From NCBI RefSeq assembly GCF_005490985.1, contig NZ_CP027869.1, positions 1,054,001 through 1,118,000 on the forward strand: DNA of 64,000 nucleotides, given 5' to 3'. A program made the position numbers and the translations under genes. The notes beneath the pieces are model-generated. The model had not been told where the DNA came from, made no database searches, and saw only the letters and a list, made by a program, of their open reading frames with translations. Source of the stretch: Curtobacterium sp. SGAir0471 (GTDB lineage: Bacteria > Actinomycetota > Actinomycetes > Actinomycetales > Microbacteriaceae). Below, piece after piece: positions 52,537 through 60,961 of the stretch; the first letter of the stretch is position 1, and each line of letters begins with the position of its first letter.

Positions 52537-54069
52537 GTGACGGACACCCACCTCGAGATCGAGCGTACGTACGACATGCCCGAGGGCGACGCCCTGCCCG
52601 ACCTCATCGGGGTCGGCAGCATCGCCAGGACCGAGCACCAGGAGCAGTTCGAGCTCGACGCCACCTACTGGGACACCGAGCGGTACGACCTCGTCGCCTC
52701 GCGGGTGACCGTCCGTCGGCGGACGGGCGGCCCGGACGCCGGGTGGCACATCAAGCGCGCCGCGTCGGACACCGTCCGGCACGAGCAGCACTTCCCCCTG
52801 ACCGACGACGCCGACACCGTGCCCGACGAGGTCCTCGCCGCGCTCTTCACCGAGCGCCGTGGGCGTGGCCTGCGTCCCGTCCTCCGCCTCACCACCACGC
52901 GGGCGGTCACCCGGCTGCTCGACGAGGACGACGACCAGGTCGCCGAACTCGCCGACGACCGCGTCGTCGCCCGGCGGCTGGACGACCAGGCACCCGCGAC
53001 CCCGCGCACCTGGCGCGAGGTCGAGGTCGAGGTGGCCGAGGGCGTCGACGAGCAGGTGGCGCACGAGCTGTTCGCCTCGCTCGACGGACGCTTCGCCGAC
53101 ATCGGCGCGCACCCCGCGGCGGTGACCTCGAAGCTCGCGCGGGGCCTCCAAGGGGCCCCCGCTGCGCGGCTCCGGACTGCGGACAAGCCCGAGAAGCACA
53201 CCGCCGCGCGGGCCCTCACCAAGCGCCTGCGCAAGCTGCGCGCGGCCCTGCTCGCCCTGGAGGCGCAGCTGCGGTCCGGTGCGGACGCCGACCTCCGCGA
53301 GACGGCCCGGGCCGCCCTCGACATCGCCGCCGTGCTGGGCTCGTACCGTCCCGCCTTCCCCGCCACCCCGGCTGCCGACCGTGCCGCCGAGGCGGCGGAC
53401 GCCCTGGCCGCCGTGACGGCACGCGCCGCACTGGCCGACTACCTGGTGGAGCGGCTGCCGTACGCGTCCACGCCGGCGCAGGACCTGCTCGTCGACGCGA
53501 TGACCCGGGAGCGCGTCCTCGCCGCCACCCGCGAGCGCCGCGCCGTCGCGGTCGGCGAGGTCACGGCGTTCCTCCACTCGGAGCCGTACCTCGAGCTCCT
53601 CGACGCCCTCGACGACGCCGTCGAACGACCGGCGCCGACGGACTGGGCGCTGCGCTCCCCGAAGCACGTGGCGCAGGACATCTCGGCGGTCGAGAAGCCG
53701 CGCGTCCGCGAGCTCGTCCGGAACGCCGTCGGGGACGACGACGAGAGCGTCGGGCTCGTCGACCGCGAGGCCGCGGACCGTGCCGCGACCGAGGACGCCT
53801 GGCGTGCGGCGACGCGTGCCCGCGCGGCGATGGACGTGCTCGGGGACGACGCCTTCCCGCACGCACTGTGGAAGCGCATCGGCGACGCCGCGGACGTGCT
53901 CACCGAGCGGGTGCGCTCACTGCACGCGCTCGACGTGCTGCGGGTGCACTCCGGCATCGCCGAGCGTGGCGGCGAGGGGACGTTCGGGTACGGCGTGCTC
54001 GCGGGGGACCGGGTGCGGCTCGCTGAGGACTCCTACGATCAGGCGGTGCACGCGCTCAACCGCGTCTGA
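52537..54069 (+). CDS. CYTH domain protein with CHAD-like C-terminal region
   Basis: A 510-residue cytoplasmic protein. Residues 1-200 are a CYTH tunnel fold: HLEIERTYDMPEGDALP carries the E-x-E-x-(K/R) metal/triphosphate motif, followed by DATYWDTERYDLVASRVTVR and the R-R-RTGG strand, K-R in WHIKRAASDTVR, and REVEVEVAEGVDE. The C-terminal 290 residues are helical, with ALTKRLRKLRAALLALEAQL as a CHAD-like repeat, but most CHAD histidines are missing. CYTH-CHAD proteins bind polyphosphate and triphosphates. GTG at 52537 has AGGAG 3-4 nt upstream. Confidence 0.82.
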   Translation: MTDTHLEIERTYDMPEGDALPDLIGVGSIARTEHQEQFELDATYWDTERYDLVASRVTVRRRTGGPDAGWHIKRAASDTVRHEQHFPLTDDADTVPDEVLAALFTERRGRGLRPVLRLTTTRAVTRLLDEDDDQVAELADDRVVARRLDDQAPATPRTWREVEVEVAEGVDEQVAHELFASLDGRFADIGAHPAAVTSKLARGLQGAPAARLRTADKPEKHTAARALTKRLRKLRAALLALEAQLRSGADADLRETARAALDIAAVLGSYRPAFPATPAADRAAEAADALAAVTARAALADYLVERLPYASTPAQDLLVDAMTRERVLAATRERRAVAVGEVTAFLHSEPYLELLDALDDAVERPAPTDWALRSPKHVAQDISAVEKPRVRELVRNAVGDDDESVGLVDREAADRAATEDAWRAATRARAAMDVLGDDAFPHALWKRIGDAADVLTERVRSLHALDVLRVHSGIAERGGEGTFGYGVLAGDRVRLAEDSYDQAVHALNRV

Positions 54070-54196
54070 GCCCGCGCGGCGCGCGGCGCGCGGCGGCGCG
54101 CGGCGAGGACCGGGCAGCCCGGCCCGCGCGCGCCCGGCCCGCGCGCGCCCGGCCCGCGCGCAGCGCGCTGCGCGCTGCGCGCTGCGCGCAAGTGTC
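54070..54196. repeat. Extreme G+C low-complexity tract with 15-bp and 7-bp tandem repeats
   Basis: Immediately after the CYTH gene. GGCCC-GCGCGCGCCC repeats at 54121-54135 and 54136-54150 with a partial third copy to 54162; then GCGCGCT repeats at 54163-54189 (three copies and a partial). Upstream part is GCGCGCGGC-type sequence. Almost only G and C for over 100 bp; probably slippage-prone. Confidence 0.8.
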
Positions 54197-54251
54197 CCGC
54201 GAAAGCGACAGGACTCCGCCGAACTTCGGCGGAGTCCTGTCGCTTTCGCGG
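54197..54251. terminator. Family B palindrome, perfect 27-bp stem
   Basis: Arms 54197-54223 and 54225-54251 are exact complements around one base. The outer part CCGCGAAAGCGACAG is the same as in the hairpin at 5790-5842. It lies in the convergent junction between the CYTH gene and oligopeptidase B and can serve as terminator on both strands. Confidence 0.85.
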
Positions 54252-54312
54252 AACGATCGCCAGCGTGCAGCGCGGCGCGCGGCGAGCGGCAAGCCCGGCA
54301 GCCGCGCGGCGC

Positions 54313-56487
54313 TCAGCCTGCGGCGATCGGCTCCGCCGCGGCCGCCGCCGGGTTGACGTCGGCCAGCCCGAGCACGTCGAGCAGCCAGGCGAGCTCGAAC
54401 GCCCGCTCGCGCCAGGAGTCGTACCGACCGCTCACACCGCCGTGTCCAGCGGCCATCTCGGTCTTCAGGAGCACCGGAGCGCCGACCTCCCGCAGCTTCG
54501 CGGTCCACTTCGCCGGTTCGACGTAGAGCACCCGCGTGTCGTTGATCGACGTCACGGCGAGGATCTGCGGGTACTGCACGTCGTCGCGCACGTTCTCGTA
54601 CGGCGAGTACTCGCTCATGTACCGGTAGACCTCGGCATCGTGCAGCGGGTCGCCCCACTCGTCCCACTCGATCACCGTGAGGGGCAGGTCCGGGTCGAGG
54701 ATGCTGGTCAGCGCGTCGACGAACGGGACGGCTGCCAGGATGCCGGCGAAGCGCTCGGGCGCCAGGTTGGCGACGGCGCCCATGAGCAGGCCACCGGCGC
54801 TGCCGCCCTCGGCCACCAGGCGGTCGGCGCTCGTCCGGCCGCTCGCGATCAGGTGCTCGGCCACCGCGACGAAGTCGGTGAAGGTGTTCTTCTTCGTCAG
54901 CGTCTTGCCGTCCTCGTACCAGTGGCGGCCCATCTCGCCGCCGCCCCGCACGTGGGCGACCGCGAAGACGACCCCGCGGTCGAGCATCGACAGGCGCATC
55001 ACGCTGAAACCCGGGTCGATCGAGTGCTCGTACGACCCGTACCCGTACAGGTGCAGCGGCGACGGGACGTCGGCGTCGACCGCGTCACGACGCCAGACGA
55101 GCGAGACCGGCACCTTCGTGCCGTCCGGGGCCGTGGCCCAGTCGCGCTCCTGAACGTAGTCGGCCGGGTCGTAGCCGCCGAGGACCGGCTGTCGCTTGAG
55201 GACCGTGACCTCGCCCGTCGTCAGGTCGAGGTCGCTCACCTCGGACGGGGTGACGAAGGACGTGTACCCGATGCGCAGCGTCGGCTGCTCCCACTCCGGG
55301 TTGCCGCCGAGCCCGGCCGAGAAGAGCGCCTCGTCGAAGGGGACCTCGTGCGCGTCGCCGTACCCGTCGCCCTCGATCGGGATGACCGCGACGCGGGGGA
55401 GCGCCTCGGCCCGGTACTCGAGCGCGAGGTGCCCGGCGAAGGCGTCCACGGACTCGATGCGACGCTCGGGGTGGTGCGCGACGACGACACGTCGGTCGTG
55501 CTCCGAGGTCGGGTCGTCGGCGGGGACGTCGACGAGCTCGAAGTTCTCGGCACCGTCGTTGTGCAGCACGAGGAAGCGGTCGCTCCCACCGACGATGGCG
55601 TGCTCGATCTCGTACTCGACACCGTCGCGCCGCGGCCACACGACGCGGAACTCGCCGGTCGGGTCGGCTGCGTCGAGCACCAGCGCCTCGGACGTGATCT
55701 TCGAGCCGAGCTCGATGACGATGTACTGCGACGAGCGGGTGACCCCGACGCCGACCCAGTAGCGGTCGTCGGGTTCCTCGAACACGACGACGTCGTCGCC
55801 CGTGGCGCTGCCGACGGCGTGCCGCCAGATGCGGTCCGGACGCCAGGACTCGTCGACCGTCGGGTAGAACACGTACCGCCCGGACGGGTCGAAGGTGGCG
55901 CCGGAGCCGGTGTCGGGGATCTCGTCGCCGAGGTCCGTGCCGGTCGTGAGGTCGCGCACGTGCAGCGTGTACCGCTCGTCGCCCTCGACGTCGACGCCGT
56001 AGAGCAGGCGGGTGCCGTCGTCGCTGATGTCGTAGCTGCCGAGCGAGAAGAAGTCGTGTCCCTCGGCCAGGGCGTTGCCGTCGAGGACGACCTGCTCCCC
56101 GGGCAGGGCCGCAGCGCCCTCGTCGACCGCGGGTGGCGTCCAGTCGTCCGGGCCGCTGATCGGGGCGCGGCAGTGCACGCCGTACTGGCTGCCCTCGGCC
56201 GTCCGCGTGAAGTACCACCAGTCGCCCATCCGCACCGGCACGGAGAGGTCGGTCTCCTGCACGCGGTTCTTCACCTCGGCGAAGATGCGGTCGCGGAGTC
56301 CGGCGAGGTGCGCCGTCCGTGCCTCGGTCCAGGCGTTCTCGGCCTCGAGGTGGGCGAGGGTCTCCGGTGACTCCTTGTCCCGCAGCCACTCGTAGTCGTC
56401 GACGAACTCGATGCCGTGGTGGGTCCGCGTGACGGGCCGCTTCGCGGCGGTCGGCGGGGTGGCCTGGACGTGCTCACTGCTCACCAC
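54313..56487 (-). CDS. ptrB: Oligopeptidase B-type prolyl oligopeptidase family (S9A)
   Basis: A 724-residue cytoplasmic serine peptidase cutting short peptides after Arg/Lys. The N-terminal part begins with a helix and RTHHGIEFVDDYEWLRDKES, followed by a seven-bladed propeller (DISDDGTRLLYGVDVEGDER). The catalytic domain is at about 450-720: Ser563 in VAEGGSAGGLLMGAVAN, Asp in SINDTRVLYVEPAKW, His in EMAAGHGGVSGRYD. The AEGGSAGG and WDEWGDP stretches are typical of oligopeptidase B. GTG start at 56487 overlaps the end of the upstream fic gene by 7 nt, so the two are coupled. Alternative start GTG 56484. Confidence 0.92.
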   Translation of the reverse strand: MVSSEHVQATPPTAAKRPVTRTHHGIEFVDDYEWLRDKESPETLAHLEAENAWTEARTAHLAGLRDRIFAEVKNRVQETDLSVPVRMGDWWYFTRTAEGSQYGVHCRAPISGPDDWTPPAVDEGAAALPGEQVVLDGNALAEGHDFFSLGSYDISDDGTRLLYGVDVEGDERYTLHVRDLTTGTDLGDEIPDTGSGATFDPSGRYVFYPTVDESWRPDRIWRHAVGSATGDDVVVFEEPDDRYWVGVGVTRSSQYIVIELGSKITSEALVLDAADPTGEFRVVWPRRDGVEYEIEHAIVGGSDRFLVLHNDGAENFELVDVPADDPTSEHDRRVVVAHHPERRIESVDAFAGHLALEYRAEALPRVAVIPIEGDGYGDAHEVPFDEALFSAGLGGNPEWEQPTLRIGYTSFVTPSEVSDLDLTTGEVTVLKRQPVLGGYDPADYVQERDWATAPDGTKVPVSLVWRRDAVDADVPSPLHLYGYGSYEHSIDPGFSVMRLSMLDRGVVFAVAHVRGGGEMGRHWYEDGKTLTKKNTFTDFVAVAEHLIASGRTSADRLVAEGGSAGGLLMGAVANLAPERFAGILAAVPFVDALTSILDPDLPLTVIEWDEWGDPLHDAEVYRYMSEYSPYENVRDDVQYPQILAVTSINDTRVLYVEPAKWTAKLREVGAPVLLKTEMAAGHGGVSGRYDSWRERAFELAWLLDVLGLADVNPAAAAAEPIAAG

Positions 56488-57716
56488 GCCACCCTATGCG
56501 CCCGGGCCTCGACACCCGCCCGCACGCGCTCGGAGAAGGCGTCGAGTTCGGCCACCACCGCCGGTGCGATCCACGCGCGGCGCCGTCGACGAGCGGTCAC
56601 CGGCCGGAGGACCCCGGCCCGGCAGAGGTCGGCGACGGTGGTCTCGAGCAGCGTTTCGATCGTGCCCACGGCGGCACCGTGCGCGATCGCGCGCCGGAGG
56701 AGCTCCTCCGCGTGCTCCTCGGTCAGCACGGCGTCCTGTTCGAGCGCCCGTCCGAGCACCGCGTGCGGGCCGGTCGCGCAGACGGTCGCCGCACGGTCCC
56801 GTGCGACCTCGTCGAGCAGCATGCCCGCCACGAGCGCCTCGTCCGCGCCGGCACCGACGGCGATCGCCACGTCACGGACCCAGCCTTCGACGAACCCGTC
56901 GCGGTACCGCGCCAGGTGGGCGAAGTACCGCGCTCGCTCGGCCACCAGGACGGACGACACCGGCGGACTCGCACGCCGCGTCGCGCCCCGACGACGCAGC
57001 ACCGCGGCCACGAGTGCGCGCCCCGTCCGACCGTTGCCGTCGGTGAACGGGTGGATCGACTCGAACTGCGCGTGTGCGATCGCCGCCTGCGCCACCGGGT
57101 GCAGGTCGTCGCGCTCGAGGAACGCGAAGAGGTCCGTCATGAGGGCGGGCACGAGCTCGGGCGGCGGTGGGACGTGGTCGGCACCGGACGGTGTGCGCCC
57201 GCCGCCGATCCAGTTCTGCACCGTGCGGTAGCGACCGGCGTGGGGCCCGTCGACCGGCTCGCCGCGCAGCAGACCACGGTGGGCGTCGAGCAGTGCGGTC
57301 TCGTCGAGGTGCCCGGCCCCGGCGGCCCGGACCAGGCGCTCGAGGGCGTCGCCGGCCTGCACCATCGCCGAGGCGCTCGTGTTCGCCCGGACGCCCACCA
57401 GGGCCCGTGCGACGTCCTCGGCGGTGGCGTCCTCGTGCTCGATGCGCGAGGTGGCGACCGCCTCGGTCCGGGTGAGCAGCCGGTGCAGGGGCCCCGGACC
57501 ACCGGGACCGTCGTCGAGGGCCCGGAGCGCGTCGAGGCTGCGGTCGAGCAGGGCAGCGGTCGCCGGGTCGGGCTCCCAGTGCGCGTCGGCGATCCGCGGT
57601 GGAACCGAGGCCGTGACGGCCGTGGTCAGGCGGACGGTCCGGTCACCGCGCACGGCGCTGCGCCAGGGGCGGACGACGGTGCTGTGAGCGGGCCATGGTG
57701 GTCGGGGTCGGGACAC
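56481..57716 (-). CDS. Fic family protein (class II-like, AMPylation fold)
   Basis: About 411 residues. The Fic core has the complete active motif H222PFTDGNGRTGR, so AMP transfer to a target hydroxyl is expected. The N-terminal domain includes the inhibitory-helix region TSRIEHEDATAEDVARALVG: Glu93 is in place, but the usual G/N after it is His. GRYRTVQNWIGG is the beta-hairpin flap that lines up targets. The C-terminal 80 residues look like a winged helix (ETTVADLCRAGVLRPVTAR). GTG 57716 follows AGGAGG with a 4-nt gap. The last codons overlap the start of oligopeptidase B. Known members of this subgroup occur alone or as regulators; target unknown. Confidence 0.88.
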   Translation of the reverse strand: MSRPRPPWPAHSTVVRPWRSAVRGDRTVRLTTAVTASVPPRIADAHWEPDPATAALLDRSLDALRALDDGPGGPGPLHRLLTRTEAVATSRIEHEDATAEDVARALVGVRANTSASAMVQAGDALERLVRAAGAGHLDETALLDAHRGLLRGEPVDGPHAGRYRTVQNWIGGGRTPSGADHVPPPPELVPALMTDLFAFLERDDLHPVAQAAIAHAQFESIHPFTDGNGRTGRALVAAVLRRRGATRRASPPVSSVLVAERARYFAHLARYRDGFVEGWVRDVAIAVGAGADEALVAGMLLDEVARDRAATVCATGPHAVLGRALEQDAVLTEEHAEELLRRAIAHGAAVGTIETLLETTVADLCRAGVLRPVTARRRRRAWIAPAVVAELDAFSERVRAGVEARAHRVAW

Positions 57717-57827
57717 GGAGCCTCCTGCGTCGGTGGTCGGTGCCGGGACGGTAGGACGATCCGGCGAGCCGACGCCAGGAATCCGCATTTCGCGAGCGGC
57801 GTCACCGGGCCGCCGTACCGTGGTGGC

Positions 57828-59027
57828 ATGCGCAACTCCTTCGTCGTCACCGGGGCGCACGTCGTCCCCGTCACCGCTGCACCCTTCGACGGCGGTGCCG
57901 TCGTCGTCGAGGACGGCCGCATCACAGCGGTCGGCCCCGACGTCACGCCGCCGCCGGGCCTGCCAGTGGTCGACGCCGCCGGTGCCTGGCTCGTCCCCGG
58001 CTTCGTCGAGTCGCACGGCCACGTCGGCATCCACGAGGAGGCGAACGGCTGGGCCGGCAACGACACGAACGAGATGACCGACCCGAACCAGGCCGCGGTG
58101 CGGGCGATCGACGCCGTGGACATCGACGACGAGGGCTTCCGCGACGCCCTGTCCGGCGGCATCACGAGCATCGTCGTGAAGCCGGGCTCGGGGAATCCGA
58201 TCGGCGGACAGACCGTCGCGATCAAGACCTGGGGCGGTCGGACGATCGACGAGCAGCTCATCTCCGACGCCGTGAGCGTGAAGAGCGCCCTCGGTGAGAA
58301 CCCGAAGCGGGTGTACGGCGAGAAGGGGAAGACGCCGTCGACGCGGCTCGGTGTCGCGAAGGTCATCCGCGAGGCCTTCGTCGCCGCCCAGGACTACCGC
58401 GCCGCGCGGGACGCCGCCGCGGCGAAGGGGGAGCCCTTCACCCGCGACCTGACGAAGGAGACGCTCGTCCGGGTGCTCGACGGCGAACTCGCCTGGGACC
58501 AGCACGTGCACCGGCACGACGACCTCGCGACCGCGCTCCGCCTCGCCGACGAGTTCGGCTACCGGCTCGTCGTCAACCACGGCACCGAGGCGCACAAGAT
58601 CGCGGACCTGCTCGCCGAGCGCGACGTGCCGGTCATCTACGGCCCGCTGTTCACGAGCCGCTCGAAGGTCGAGCTCCGCGACCGCGGCATCCCGAACGTC
58701 GTGACGCTCGCCGCCGCCGGGGTGCGGGTGGCGATCACGACGGACGCGCCGGTCGTGCCGATCGCGATGCTCGTCGACCAGGCCACCGCCGCGGTCAAGG
58801 AGGGCCTGCCGTGGCAGACCGCCCTCGAGGCCCTCACGATCAACCCGGCGGACTTCCTCGGCTTCGGCGACCGCGTCGGCCGCATCGAGCCGGGCTTCGA
58901 CGCCGACCTGGTCCTGTGGGACGGCGACCCGCTCGCCGCGACGAGCCGCGCGACGCGCGTCTGGATCGAGGGCGCGTCCGTCTACGAGTGGGCCGACGGG
59001 ACGGGCGTCACCACCCCGCGCTGGTGA
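57828..59027 (+). CDS. Amidohydrolase (imidazolonepropionase-like)
   Basis: A 399-residue metal-dependent hydrolase. The sequence PGFVESHGHVGIHEEANGWA contains the H-x-H-like metal motif after an N-terminal beta-sandwich (GAVVVEDGRITAVGPDVTPP). Further on: VVNHGTEAHKIADLLAE (metal His), AITTDAPVVPIAMLVDQATA (Asp), and the C-terminal GRIEPGFDADLVLWDGDPLA typical of the family. Substrate unknown; members act on N-acyl compounds, dipeptides or imidazolone. ATG 57828 follows TACCGT by 6 nt with no ribosome site, so probably leaderless. A family A palindrome follows. Confidence 0.85.
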   Translation: MRNSFVVTGAHVVPVTAAPFDGGAVVVEDGRITAVGPDVTPPPGLPVVDAAGAWLVPGFVESHGHVGIHEEANGWAGNDTNEMTDPNQAAVRAIDAVDIDDEGFRDALSGGITSIVVKPGSGNPIGGQTVAIKTWGGRTIDEQLISDAVSVKSALGENPKRVYGEKGKTPSTRLGVAKVIREAFVAAQDYRAARDAAAAKGEPFTRDLTKETLVRVLDGELAWDQHVHRHDDLATALRLADEFGYRLVVNHGTEAHKIADLLAERDVPVIYGPLFTSRSKVELRDRGIPNVVTLAAAGVRVAITTDAPVVPIAMLVDQATAAVKEGLPWQTALEALTINPADFLGFGDRVGRIEPGFDADLVLWDGDPLAATSRATRVWIEGASVYEWADGTGVTTPRW

Positions 59028-59036
59028 CCCGGTGAC

Positions 59037-59078
59037 GGACGGGAGGCTCGTGGCGGGCCCGCCACGGGCCTCCAGTCC
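59037..59078. terminator. Family A palindrome at a convergent junction
   Basis: A 21-bp stem without loop bases (59037-59057 with 59058-59078, one mismatch and one G-U). The left arm is identical over 22 nt to that at 105-126. Lies between the amidohydrolase stop and the stop of the class IV PLP gene. Confidence 0.78.
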
Positions 59079-59080
59079 GG

Positions 59081-59971
59081 CTACTGGTCGCGGGAGAGCA
59101 GGAAGTCGTTGATGCGCTCCGTCATCGGCAGGTCCATCGACCGCGCGACACCGTTCACCGAGCGGATCGGCGCGGCCTGACGCACGCTCGACAGCAGCCA
59201 GAGGGCGTCGGCGGCCTCGAGGTCGGCGAGGGTGAGCAGCTCGTAGGAGGTCGCGATGCCCTCGCCCTCGGCGAACCGGAACACGTCGGCCTGCGTCGTC
59301 CCGGCCAGGATCCCGATGTCGGTCCGCGGCGTCACGAACCGCCCGTCCACGGACAGCACGAGGTTCGCGCGGGTGCCCTCGAGCACGTAGCCGTCCGTCG
59401 ACACGAAGAGCGCGTCGTCGGCGCCGCGACGCTCGGCCTCGCGGAGTGCCGCCATGTTCACCGCGTACGACAGCGTCTTCGCGCCCTGCAGCAGCCACGG
59501 CGAGGTCCGCTCGACGTCGTGCCGGTAGCCGCGGTCGAGCGTCACGACGGCGATGCCCTCGGTGCGCGCGGGTGTCTGGTCGCCGGACGGTACCGCGTAC
59601 ACCCAGCCGGTCGGGCGACCCGAGCCCTCGACACCGCGGGTCATGACGGTCTTCGCGAAGGCCTCGTGCACCGGGTCGAGTCGGGCGCACACGGCCTCGA
59701 TCGCCTGCCGCCACGCATCGACGTCGGGGGCCGGGAGGTCGAGCATCGCCGCGGAGCGGACGAAGCGCGCCAGGTGCGGCTCGAGTGCCTGCGGCCGACC
59801 GTCGACGACCGTGATCGTCTCGAACACCCCGTCGCCGCGGATCGCACCGAGGTCCTGCACCTGCAGGTGCTCCTCGAGCGGCGTCGCCCACGTGAAGGCG
59901 TCGGCCTCCGGGTCGTGCGGGGCGGCGTCGCGCGAGGGCTGGTTGAGGACGGCGAGGACGGTGTCGGTCAT
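59081..59971 (-). CDS. Class IV PLP-dependent enzyme (aminodeoxychorismate lyase or BCAT-like)
   Basis: A 296-residue fold-type IV enzyme. DLGAIRGDGVFETITVVDGR is the N-terminal signature. The probable PLP Lys is in LLQGAKTLSYAVNMAALRE, followed by GADDALFVSTDGYVLEGTRA and ILAGTTQADVFRFAEGEGIA, the class IV signature region. The layout and Arg/Gly in IRGDGVFET favour aminodeoxychorismate lyase (PabC) over branched-chain aminotransferase, and pabB is present 21 kb away, but a D-amino-acid or other transaminase cannot be excluded. ATG at 59971; about 35 bp from the next gene upstream on the same strand. Confidence 0.82.
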   Translation of the reverse strand: MTDTVLAVLNQPSRDAAPHDPEADAFTWATPLEEHLQVQDLGAIRGDGVFETITVVDGRPQALEPHLARFVRSAAMLDLPAPDVDAWRQAIEAVCARLDPVHEAFAKTVMTRGVEGSGRPTGWVYAVPSGDQTPARTEGIAVVTLDRGYRHDVERTSPWLLQGAKTLSYAVNMAALREAERRGADDALFVSTDGYVLEGTRANLVLSVDGRFVTPRTDIGILAGTTQADVFRFAEGEGIATSYELLTLADLEAADALWLLSSVRQAAPIRSVNGVARSMDLPMTERINDFLLSRDQ

Positions 59972-60006
59972 GGCTCCATCCAACCGCAGCGCCGGGTGGG
60001 CGGACG

Positions 60007-60357
60007 TCAGTCGCGGCCGGGGAGCGACCCCATGAGCTTCCACACCGCGGGCGTCAGCTCGGGGTGCTGCAGGGCGATGCGACGGAGACGGTGGTACTCC
60101 TCGCCGAGCTCGGTGCGCTGCCCGGACGCCGGGTGCCCGGCCCAGTGCGCGCTCCGCTGCCCGATCGCCGCGTCGAGCTCGACGGCGTCCGCGCGCAGGA
60201 TGAGCACGACCTGCTCGTCGACGGTCGGCAGCGTCGGCATGAACTCCCACGGGTCCTCACCCGCGCGGCTCCGGTGCTCGACAATCATCGAGATCTCCTC
60301 GGCGGCCTCGGCGCGCAGCACTTCGAGGCTGCGCCCGGTCCTGCGGGGCTCAGCCAT
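60007..60357 (-). CDS. Hypothetical protein (116 aa) upstream of the class IV enzyme
   Basis: Begins MAEPRRTGRSLEVLRAEAAE and contains ISMIVEHRSRAGEDPWEFMP, LILRADAVELDAAIGQRSAH and HRLRRIALQHPELTPAVWKL. Mostly helical, soluble, no membrane segment. The ATG at 60357 has a weak GGGGG site; earlier in-frame starts would overlap the divergent NUDIX promoter. Same strand as the class IV gene, 35 bp apart, so possibly one operon. Function not recognised. Confidence 0.65.
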   Translation of the reverse strand: MAEPRRTGRSLEVLRAEAAEEISMIVEHRSRAGEDPWEFMPTLPTVDEQVVLILRADAVELDAAIGQRSAHWAGHPASGQRTELGEEYHRLRRIALQHPELTPAVWKLMGSLPGRD

Positions 60358-60441
60358 GGTGCCCCCGCAGCACGCCTGCCATGCCTGCGATCGTACGCCA
60401 GCGTGGAGCGTCCACCGGACACGTCCGCCAGACTGGGGACC

Positions 60442-60948
60442 GTGACCGCACGCGACGAGACGAAGTCCCAGCACGCCCCGGTCGTGGTCGTCTACCTGCT
60501 CCGCGACGGTGCGGGCGGCCCCGAGGTGCTGCTCGGCGAGAAGCGTCGAGGACTCGGTGCCGGCCGGCTGGTCGGCCCCGGCGGCAAGCGTGAGCCGGGG
60601 GAGCCGCCGGTGGCGGCAGCGGTCCGCGAGGTGGCCGAGGAGGTCGGCCTGCGCCTCGACACGGACGACCTGGAGGCGCGTGGCACGTTGGACTACCGGT
60701 TCCCGTTCCGCCCGTCCTGGTCCCAGGTCTCGGACGTCTTCGTGTGCCGCCGCTGGCAGGGGGCACCGTCGGGCAGCGACGAGCTGGAGCCCCGGTGGAT
60801 CCCGGTCGACGCGGTCCCGTACGACGCGATGTGGGACGACGCCCGCTACTGGTTGCCGGGTGTGCTGGCCGGCGGGAGCGTCCACGCTCGCTTCACGTTC
60901 GCGGAGGACAACGCGACCGTGTCGGGTTTCAGCGGCGCGGGCGTCTGA
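60442..60948 (+). CDS. NUDIX hydrolase (MutT-like)
   Basis: A 168-residue pyrophosphohydrolase. Full Nudix box GGKREPGEPPVAAAVREVAE followed by EVGLRL (G-x5-E-x7-R-E-x2-E-E-x-G). The preceding segment PEVLLGEKRRGLGAGRLVGP and the following TLDYRFPFRPSWSQVSDVFV resemble 8-oxo-dGTP hydrolases (MTH1/MutT type). It may clean oxidised nucleotides. GTG at 60442 is preceded by CAGACT with a 7-nt gap and no Shine-Dalgarno, so it may be leaderless. Convergent with a small membrane protein, 13 bp apart. Confidence 0.88.
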   Translation: MTARDETKSQHAPVVVVYLLRDGAGGPEVLLGEKRRGLGAGRLVGPGGKREPGEPPVAAAVREVAEEVGLRLDTDDLEARGTLDYRFPFRPSWSQVSDVFVCRRWQGAPSGSDELEPRWIPVDAVPYDAMWDDARYWLPGVLAGGSVHARFTFAEDNATVSGFSGAGV

Positions 60949-60961
60949 CGCGCGCGGGCGT

